The notes under the pieces: model-generated
Told to the model about the DNA's origin: nothing
What the model saw: the letters and a program-made list of their open reading frames with translations, nothing else
The model's database searches: none
Made by a program: the position numbers and the translations under genes
Assembly (NCBI GenBank): GCA_019925795.1
Contig: CM034311.1
Coordinates: 22,132,231 to 22,196,230, forward strand
DNA length: 64,000 nt
DNA from: Dendrobium chrysotoxum
Taxonomy: Eukaryota > Streptophyta > Magnoliopsida > Asparagales > Orchidaceae
Direction: 5' to 3'
In this document: one piece after another, positions 55,300-64,000 of the stretch
How positions within the stretch are numbered: position 1 is the first letter of the stretch
Layout: each line of letters begins with the position of its first letter

Positions 55300-56720
55300 C
55301 TATCTCATTCCCCTATTTTTTTCTTGTTATGCTTAAGGAAATTTCTTCTTAGAAAGTAAACTCCATGATGTGATAGCATTTTACCTTTCTTCAAGTTTTG
55401 CATCCCAAATCCAAATATTATAAGTATTCTCTCTATATAAGATGCTTAAGACAATGTTAATAGCTTATTTATTTGATATCTATTAACATGGTCCCAATTA
55501 TAAAATTTGCCTCTCATAAATCAACATTTGGAAGTTGTTAGCTAGCCATTTCTTTACATAAATGATAATTCTATATATTCCTAATAAGTAGAATTTTAAC
55601 CATGTGAAGAATGCAGAAGATGACAAACTTATTTTTAAAATATTGTAAACCCAAAGTTCATCATGTTTTGATCAATTTCATAAGATTTAATTTCTTCATC
55701 AAATCTTATGTTCTAAGATTCTGAAGCTTGCTTGAGTCCATATATGAACCTTTATAATATACAACTTTTTGCTCTTAACTTTTTACAATGAGACCTGATT
55801 GTTGTATTTATATAATTTCTTCAAGATAGAAAAAAAAAGGTTATTTAAACATATATCAGTCAAATCTCATAGTCACAATATATAGTAATAGATAAAAAGA
55901 TACTTATGAACTTAAGCATGACTATTAGTAAAAAAGTTTCTTAATAATTAATTCTCTTCTTTTGGATGTTTCCTTTTGCCATTAGCCCAGCTCTGTACGA
56001 CTCAACTTTCTCTTTAGCGCATCTTTTCTCTTATAGATCTTTTTACATTTTATAGGTTTTACTTCATCAAGAAGTTCTATAAATTTTGTGACTAGATTAA
56101 ATTAAATTTTGTTCATATGAGGTTTCATGACTTCTAGTTATTTCTCTTTATGAAGATCTTGTATTGCATCTTTATATGTCAATGGGTCATTTTTATCATC
56201 TTCCAATGCAATAAAGTATGCTTCTCCATTAAATTTATAGCGAGACAACATTCTTATAACCCTCCCACTACAATGAGGCAATAAAGATTCCTGATCATGA
56301 GTAGTAATATCTTATTGCCAACTTTTAAAGATAGCTGTCTTTGGTTCTCTTATGATTTATTTATTTTGCAATCCCTTATGTAATACCCTACATTGAGATT
56401 TGAACATTTTCACATAATCATGTTAAAAAAAGTTGCATATGTTAACACAAACACTTGCTTATCTTGAGGACTATAAAATAAATGTCCTCTTATGCCTTCA
56501 GAATATCCAAAAAAACATGCTCGCTTTAAAAAAAAATTATTCCAATTTATCAACTTTTTTTCATTCAATATATGTGTAGAACACCCCATAAATGATTGTG
56601 TTCCTTTAGAGATAAGCAAACAAGATTTCATTTGGAACAGTTTTAGATTCCCTGCTTTTGAGATTTTTGTATTAAGAAGTAGCTTTACAAAGCAGTAAGA
56701 AAGCCATCCCAAGCTAAGCC
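55300..56720 (-). pseudogene. Dead Copia pol: integrase C-terminal part and reverse transcriptase
   Basis: Minus strand, many stops. First are an integrase-end segment (KRACFFGYSEGIRGHLFY, PQDKQVFVLTYATFF, ~56540-56410) and an SGRVIRMLSRYKF linker (~56270). Then comes the Copia polymerase start (NDPLTYKDAIQDLHKEK, EVMKP, AGLMAKG, ~56190-55970), a YMDSSKLQNLR stretch corresponding to the YGLKQAS box, and FCILHMVKILLIRN where intact elements have LYVDDILLIGN (~55625-55585). The catalytic aspartates are therefore mutated. No LTRs are visible. It ends ~670 bases from the AGT1 stop codon. Confidence 0.85.
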
Positions 56721-57390
56721 TAAGGCTTTATTTGGGACAATTTTCTCACTATTTTTTAAAGCAACTCTCAAATACAAAAATTTTTTGAAAACAGTGAAAT
56801 AATAATAATCAAAAGCTGTTCCAAATGAAACTTGAATGTTCAATTTGAGATTGCATTCAACTTGATAGATTTTGACTTTTCCAAACTGCGCTCCTCTTCT
56901 ACTACCAGCCCCTTCAACAGGACATAGAATGAGGAAGGTTAAAAGAGCTTACTAATATGAAATGAAACTAAATTTTCTAAAACGTTTCTTTGAATATTAA
57001 TATTTATTTAACAAAAAAACTCACTAACAATAAATTCTCATACTAAAAATGACAAATCATATGCAAGTAAAATGAGCCAATTTAATTGGAATAAATACTT
57101 AATATCATATAAACCTTATTGTTGAACGTTAAATTTGCAGATGCAAGAAAAAAACACATATATTTCTCTTTCAAGAGATCCTATTAACTATCTAAAGCCT
57201 GAAGCCATAACATGATCTGCAGAAAAATTTTTAAATACAACATCAAATCCAATGAAGTTTTTAAAGAGATATGTCTACTAAATGATGACATACAAGAGGA
57301 CTGAACCTCTAGTAGCATTACTGTATAATGAAGTCTTATATACAGAATTGGACGAGAAAAGGGAGAGACAAACCAAAGTAAACAGAAAAA
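56721..57390. other. Region downstream of AGT1
   Basis: AT-rich DNA that should include the AGT1 3' untranslated region (just left of 57391) and its polyadenylation site, which I cannot place with confidence. No other gene seen. Confidence 0.4.
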
Positions 57391-60300
57391 TTATATCCTA
57401 GAAGGTATCAGAGGAATGGTGTTCTGAAAATAAGCAGCAGCAGCAGCAACTCCACTTCCCAGCTTTACTGGATATCCAACATCCTTCAGTATCATCTCCA
57501 CGCCACTCAAGCAACCAAGCAATTGCAGCTGCAGACAATGGAGGTCGATCATACAGTACCATTTTACTTCATCTGAATACTTTTGAGACAAAATAAATCA
57601 TTTTTATGAAAATATTCACCAACATCTTTTTTGTTATCTTTCTATAGTATTGGGGGCTTTGCATGCATTGAAATTCTGCATAATTAAGATGAAAACTGAA
57701 AGAGAATGTCTGGGCAGTTGGGTTGGTTCAAATTGAACTGTTTGTGTTGAAGTTCTAAAATTCTTATTTCAGGCAGTAGTAAATGATTTAAGAGCAAGCC
57801 TTCTTCAACTAAATGTAGAAAAAGGAAAAGTTTCATTAGTATGTATTAAACAATTTAAGTTATTTCTTCTTGATCATTAATCTGCAGTAAATGAGATTTC
57901 AACCTTTTTTTTTTCATAAACACATGAAATATCACAGACCTCATTAAGGTTGCCAAGATGTCCTATCCTGAAGACCTTTCCAGCCACTTTATTCAAGCCC
58001 AAGCCTAAGCTTAAGTTATATCTTTTCCATGCCCTCCGCACAATTTCAGCACTGTCAATGTAAGACGGAACAACAACAGCGGTGACTGTGTCACTAAACC
58101 ACTCTTCCTTCTGGGTGCAGTTCTTCAGTCCCCAAGCCTCAACAGCTAGTCTGTAAGATCAGAGAACAGTATGGCAGAAAATATAACAATGATTCAATAG
58201 CTACACTATAATCAACATTTCCTTCAATGCATACAGACAAATATCATATACTAACTCAAAACATTATCAACAATATATAGCAGTAAAGTTCAAGTTCACA
58301 TAATCATGATTGCTAACCTTGTTGCTTTCCCTAGGCGGTTGTGCCTTGCAATCACATTATCAAGCCCCTCCTCGAATATAAGATCTAACGCTGCTCTAAG
58401 CCCATAAAGCAATTGGATGGAAGGAGTGTAGGGCCAATAAGTTCCTATCTTGTAAAATTTGAGGTAATCATTCCAATCAAAGAAAACCCTGACAGATTTA
58501 GCAGTCTTTGATGCTTCCAGAGCTTTTGGACTGGCACATACAATTCCCATCCCAGTAGGTAAAGATAGAGCCTTCTGTGAACCAGTAAGTGCAACATCGA
58601 TTCCCCATTCATCCATGCGGAAGTCGATAGCACATATAGATGAGACTCCATCAACAAGTAACAGAGCAGGATGGTTAAACTGATCTGCAATATGGATATG
58701 TAATTACTGGGCTACTAAGACGAGATAATATAAACGGTATGAAATTCACAATTGCTTGTAATAATGAAGATTATGCGAATGAAGCCTAAATTTCATATTG
58801 CCAACATGGGAAATCATAGAGACAAGCTACCACATTAGATATTTAGGATTAATACATCTCAACATTGATTCAAACGAGCATATAAGCATACCAAGCAATT
58901 TTCTCACAGTTGCCAAGTTGTTAGTTACTCCAGTTGCAGTCTCATTGTGAACAATGCAAATAGCCTTTATTGTATGAGCACGGTCGCTTGATAGCTTTGA
59001 TGCAAGTATATCAAGATTTGCACCTTGTCCCCATTCACTTTCTACAACATCAACATCGAATTTGAGGCGTTGTTGTTGATCAATCCAGAGTAGACTAAAC
59101 TGCCCAATAAGAAAAGTCACTATCCTATCACCAGGTGATAGCGTGTTTGTTAATGCACTTTCCCATGCTCCAGTACCTGAATGCAAGCAGTCATGTGAAA
59201 TATGAATCATGTACAAGAACAACAGAAAATATCCTTCAGACATGAAAATATAAAAGACTGATAGCCTGCTAATGTAGAAAACTTGGAAGCAATAACTGAA
59301 TTTTTCCAAAAACGATAACCCTGACATAAGTAAAAAAAAGATACTGCCTGCTTTTATAGCTCAAAGAGTTTAGTACACTTGAGCAGTCAATCAGTATATC
59401 ATACTCTAATATGAATCAGAAATTACTGATTTCCTTTTACTAGAACAAGTAACACTTTTAATGTTAATAGAATTATATCAGGAACTTCAAAGATACCTAA
59501 AAAGAGAGAGAGATTCTAAGTTTAACGTTCTTGAATTACACCTACAAGCTATTGTGGCCAGCTTGTAAATGTGAAGTTTATCCTTACGCAAAAAATCATT
59601 TTTGAACCACAGCATATCAACTCAAATTTTGTAGTTTACATGGTTTTCCAGTTTTACCAATGATTAAACATAAAAGCACATATTGAGTATAAATGTTGAT
59701 GGGTTTATATTCATAACACTGAATTCCTATGTATTTACATATTTAACATCTAAATCCTCACATTTACTCATATAACACTCAAAACACCTGAATGGCAACA
59801 AAATATATACACTAAAAGTTATATTTCATTTTGGGTAAGCTAATGTTAGTAATGTTTTTAATGTTATTTAGAGATTAGAGGGCTATATAAGTCAATATAA
59901 AGATTTAGATGCAATATATATAAATATATAAGAATTCAATGATATACATGTAAATCCCACTTAAATATTTAAAATGTTCATTTATCCAGCTTTAAAGTGG
60001 TTAACACTCAAAAACATCAATTTATATAAGTTGGGCATGATGGAATATTAAGTAAGAAGATATAATCTGCATTAAGGAATCTCTTCCGCTTTAGGGATCC
60101 TCAAAAATTGCACTTGAATGAACCGTTATAAATTTTGGATATTATATACATTATATGGGAAATTTAGTCTAGATATTGCTAGTCAAGTTACTACAACATA
60201 GATACTCCATTAAATCCCCTTTCACATATTCACATTTTAAAAGACATTCTATGGATAATAATAAAAATTAAAATTAAAACCTTTTTTTTTTTTTTTGCAT

Positions 60301-63300
60301 TTTCAAATCTTTGCTATAACTATTCGTTTGAAAAGAAATGCATTAATGTATACACAAATTTTTTGTTGACCGCTTGATTTATTTGAAATGATGATTAGTT
60401 ACATTTTACTTTTGAAAGTAGAATATATAAGAGTTTTGAGTGCACCATTCAGTCTAGTCAATTAAAAAACTATCCCATATAACAGTAAAATAAAAAATAG
60501 AATTTCTCTAAATTAAAATGAGATGCATTTAAAAATTTAAGACAATTGTTAGATGATTTTGTGAAAACCTTCTAAAAAAGTTGCAGATCATGCATAGCCA
60601 TAATAATTGAAGGTATCATATTTAATGTCTAACATAATATAAGAGGCTAGTAAGAGCTTGAACCTCAACCACTCGCATCCTGTCTATAGTTATGCATTCC
60701 CCATCTACCTTATTCTAATTAATCATGGGTAAAGATGTTCTAAGACCCTAAATGTATCAATTCATTTTGAAGCTACTGCAAATTTCAAGTATTAAAATAG
60801 GAATTTTTATAAATTTATCAAGGAAAATTTTTTATCGCCAAACCTAGAGCTCAAGCATCTCTAGGACTATTGGATTGATGACGAGTGGCATGTAAATGTC
60901 TCTAGAGCTATATATATGACTCCAATTCGTATTAGTTGCTCTGCTAAAGTTTTTCTATAATTGCCTCTGCTGATTGCTTTTGTGTGTGTTGCTCATTTGA
61001 TATGTATTTGTAGAGAGGCATTTATACATCATTGTTGGGGCCTTAGGTGTAATCTTGGTGGCTAGTTGTGCTCTCACCATAGATTTAGGTGAATAAATTT
61101 CTCTCCCCCCCTCTTCATGTTCTTCATCATGTGGTAAGAATGTAGCACATGCATGCATCGAACCGTTTTTTTAGAGGCATTAGCCCAAAAACATCTTACA
61201 TCATCGCTATCAACCTTGTGCGGATCCAATACTTTTTAAGGATAAATGGATGTTGACTTTTCTAATGAAGAGGTTTTTAGGCTCTAAATCCTTTATTTTC
61301 ACTCTCATTGGGAAATTCTCAAGTTGTCATTGTCCCCTTAGCATTTTAAGAAGATTCTTTACCCAAGATCTTGAGATTTATTACGGTAGATCATTTTGAT
61401 TTCTCCTATATCATCACTCGGTTAGCTAATAATAACAATTATGCCTGGATATTTTACCATATAGTACATTAAAGTCGAAGTTCCTTGATGAAAGTTCTAA
61501 ATTGATCTCATTTTCTTGATGTTACACATGAACTACCCCTTTGACTTATATCTCCCTTCCTAGGCTTTGATTTCAAATTATGAACCATAGAGCTTAATTC
61601 ACCATAGAGGTCAACAAACTACTTCAAGTGGAAATTACTAGAGTTTCAACATTTTGTCTTCCACGTGCATTTATCCTTATAGATATGAACATCTCTAAAA
61701 AACATAACAATATCCTTTCGATGTGGTCTAAAAAGAATGACTATTAGAAAAAGGTCGAATTTGAAAATATGCCTCAATATTGCTCCTATTGCCATAATTT
61801 TGGTCATACTAATGCTTGTTTTAAATTACAAACTAATCTAAAACAAATAATTTATAAGCCCATGCTGACTCAAGAATACAAAACAACTCTCTAAAATGAA
61901 TAGAAGAAAAATTAAGTCATCATTGGCCTTTTGAATGATAACTTAGAGCATATATTGAAAGATAAAGATAGCCTTGAAGGTGGCCCCAATACCAAAAAGA
62001 CATTAATTCCATCAATGAGATCTTGAGTGAAACTCTAATAATTAGAACAAAGATATCTTTGAAACTATTAAGATGATTAAGAAGGTTAATAGACATGAGG
62101 ACATCTTCCTTGTTTTTGATGATATTAATGAATTGATCTCTCTCAATAAGAGTATAGCCAACCTCAACAATTTAAATATATTAAGACAGATTACTGAAGA
62201 CAAGTTTGACATTAACTGCAGAATTAAAGGCAAAAGTAAGAGTAAAGACTGTCAATTTTGAATTAATCAAAGAAGGTACATAAACAATATTTCTAGAATT
62301 AAAAAATATAGGGTGAGTGATTTCTTCTTGGGCAATGAGTGATAGAGAATGCTTGTTCTTAATTTTCTGCCTATTAATGTGGTGAAGGTGAATATGTTTA
62401 TAATTATTTTGTTTAACCTTGAAATCAATGATATTATTTTTTTGGAAAGATGGGAAAGATAATTCTTTTTTCTTTCAAAATGATTGAGTATTTTTTGGAA
62501 AGATGGCAAAAAAATTTTATTTATTTTTTTTCAAAATGACTTGGAGGATTATTAGATAAACTAAACTTAAACATATTCATAAGTACGTTCGGAATATTTT
62601 TATCCCTATTTAATTTTTTTTAGTGTTGTTAACTCTTAAAGGATTCATTTATGTTGATAACATCATGCAACCAAAATTAGTCTTGCATCCAAATATCATT
62701 TCTATAATAACATTGAATCTATGATGTATATATGTCAAATTATGTCTTGAATTTTATATATACATAAATTTTATTTGAGCATGTATAGAGAAAATAAGCT
62801 CAATTTCAGTTAATTAGAAAATACTCTATCAATATAAGCTTGGATTGAATTAGCTCGAAAGTTGACTCGAAATCTATCATTTTCTACTTGATTCAAGGCA
62901 AAATTGGCATTTCGATTTCAAGTTTGAGTTGGCTAGCCTGACTTCAACTAATTATCAACTCTACATGCATATAAATAACAGAGGTTTTAAGCTCATCAAT
63001 TTAGTAGTTTTATTATTGGATAGAATTTAAGAACACAAGTTGAGATTGATCAGGTAAAAATTCTCCACCTGGGACCTTTTTATCTCTCTCAAATTAAGAT
63101 ACCATAATTCGTAAGCCAAGGTTATCACTTTGTTCAAGCCTCTTTCGAACAGCTGTGTGTTTCTCCTAACTCATTCGCAGTTCAGATTTGAGAGGACTTT
63201 TTTTCTTGAAACTATGATCCTTATACTCTTCCTATCAATTATGGAGCTTTTCCCAAAATTTAGGAAGTTGGCCACGCTACAAGCATGCAGTGAGGCTTCT

Positions 63301-64000
63301 GTCAAACATGTCCAGGAAGGTGAAGCTTATATCCACTTCTATGTGAGGAGGATTGTTGAATATAAAAAATGATTATCAAGCAATAACAAATAGATGCAGC
63401 CCATCGGAGCTTAAGCTATCAATTAAACGGTCTTAATTTTGAAATTTTATATATGATGCAAATGAATTTACAATTTAATTTACTCAAAGTAAATTTAAAA
63501 AAAAATCAAAAGCTGATAGTTTATGTTATTCGGCCCAAAAACTTAAGAAGGTACTGAAAGATTCTACAAGAACAACCATAGGGTTTCAGCTACAATAACA
63601 ATAACAACATCAAGCTATCTTTTTTCTCTGTTGTGTCGTATTAAAGGACAAATTCTCATTTAAATTTAATATTTTCTATCTTAACAATAGGGTTTAACTG
63701 GCCTACGAAATTCTACCAACTTAGCTAAAATACAACTAATTCACCATTATTAAATAATAGCCAATAAGGAACTATGCATCAGAAATCATACCTATGCAGC
63801 AAAAATGAAATAAAAAACTAGATAAAAACAGAGAGAAACCTGTGGTGGGAATCAGAAAAGGGGTTCCGCTCGTCGTCTTGAATATCTTCTTAACATCCTC
63901 AAGTAGAGTCTTCGTCAACGCTGGCACAGCCGGAGAGCGGTAGTCTTCATTGTTACGGTTCATTGCTCGGATGACCGGCTCCGGGATGTTCACCGGCCCC
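57391..64000 (-). CDS. Serine-glyoxylate aminotransferase (peroxisomal, photorespiration), 5 exons, 5' end outside window
   Basis: Five exons in minus-strand order: 64000-63840 (first ~15 codons beyond the edge), 59176-58892, 58684-58318, 58150-57940 and 57528-57391, all with GT-AG introns. Joined, they give ~386 residues with no stop, plus ~15 missing, against 401 in Arabidopsis AGT1. The PLP lysine lies in DVALTGSQKALSLPTG (exon 3). Family blocks include VNIPEPVIRAMNRNNEDYRS, ESALTNTLSPGDRIVTFLIG and AICIVHNETATGVTNN. The protein ends PSRI-stop, a peroxisomal targeting signal 1. The enzyme transaminates glyoxylate with serine, giving glycine and hydroxypyruvate in the photorespiratory cycle, and also handles alanine and asparagine. 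No frameshift or lost key residue is visible. The promoter is outside the window. Confidence 0.95.
59177..63839 (-). other. AGT1 intron 1 (4.66 kb)
   Basis: Donor GTTTCTCTC at 63839 and acceptor TTGCATTCAG at 59177. AT-rich. It contains a poly(T) tract near 60283-60296 and a LINE ORF1 relic on the opposite strand (61230-62261). The other introns of the gene are a few hundred bases. Confidence 0.9.
61230..62261 (+). pseudogene. Dead LINE ORF1 in AGT1 intron 1, antisense to the gene
   Basis: On the plus strand, in broken frames, a DUF4283-like region (~61240-61700) is followed by VEFENMPQYCSYCHNFGHTN (61754-61813). This matches the zinc-knuckle region of plant LINE ORF1 (CX2CX4H and a following Cys), and a Lys/Asn-rich tail runs to a stop near 62261. 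No ORF2 is recognised after it. The open frame 62073-62261 is only the tail of this relic. Confidence 0.65.

Noticed and set aside
62073..62509. Small ORFs in AGT1 intron 1
   Set aside because: Lys/Asn/Ile-rich translations of AT-rich DNA or the tail of the LINE relic; not exons of AGT1, whose splice junctions skip them.

Overview
The window is nuclear DNA of a flowering plant. The evidence is an intron-containing serine-glyoxylate aminotransferase gene (AGT1), several plant-type LINE and LTR-retrotransposon families, a tRNA-derived SINE and a nuclear insertion of plastid DNA. Some AGT1 residues (a KLGSGVAAAAAY stretch near the C-terminus) look monocot-like to me from memory. That is a weak clue and I cannot name the species.

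Almost everything outside AGT1 is repeat-derived. From left to right: (1) a short LINE insertion with a perfect 17-bp target duplication (0.7-2.3 kb); (2) a complete Gypsy-type LTR element on the minus strand (3.3-9.9 kb) with apparently identical 1026-bp LTRs and a single gag ORF but no pol; (3) a SINE and a hAT-like GGTCGGGT-rich element (10.7-11.9 kb); (4) AT-rich DNA with little recognisable content up to a T/G-rich LINE-3'UTR-like block (16.2-17.1 kb); (5) a TRIM-like element with ~220-bp LTRs (17.7-19.2 kb); (6) a small secreted-peptide-like ORF whose start is cut off by a second GGTCGGGT element (20.3-20.9 kb); (7) a 189-bp tandem repeat (21.0-22.2 kb); (8) two diverged copies of an unclassified repeat family, here called X, in opposite orientation (25.3-28.3 and 30.9-39.8 kb) around a dead LINE; the right copy is split by a Sirevirus-like Copia element (32.35-37.24 kb) that also has gag but no pol; (9) AT-rich and low-complexity DNA (39.8-45.3 kb); (10) a dead LINE ORF2 (45.3-47.6 kb); (11) a mosaic of plastid ycf2, rpl20 and psbE fragments (48.6-49.2 kb) behind a GC-rich exon-like block; (12) more low-complexity repeat DNA, another dead LINE (53.3-54.7 kb) and a dead Copia pol (55.3-56.7 kb); (13) AGT1 on the minus strand (57.4 kb to beyond the right edge), with a 4.7-kb first intron that holds an antisense LINE relic.

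The only gene I regard as clearly functional is AGT1, the peroxisomal photorespiratory enzyme. The two gag-only LTR elements have open gag frames, intact primer-binding and polypurine signals, and intact target duplications. Both look like non-autonomous elements that would depend on pol proteins from full-length relatives elsewhere in the genome. All coordinates were read by eye. Repeat boundaries without target duplications are approximate.
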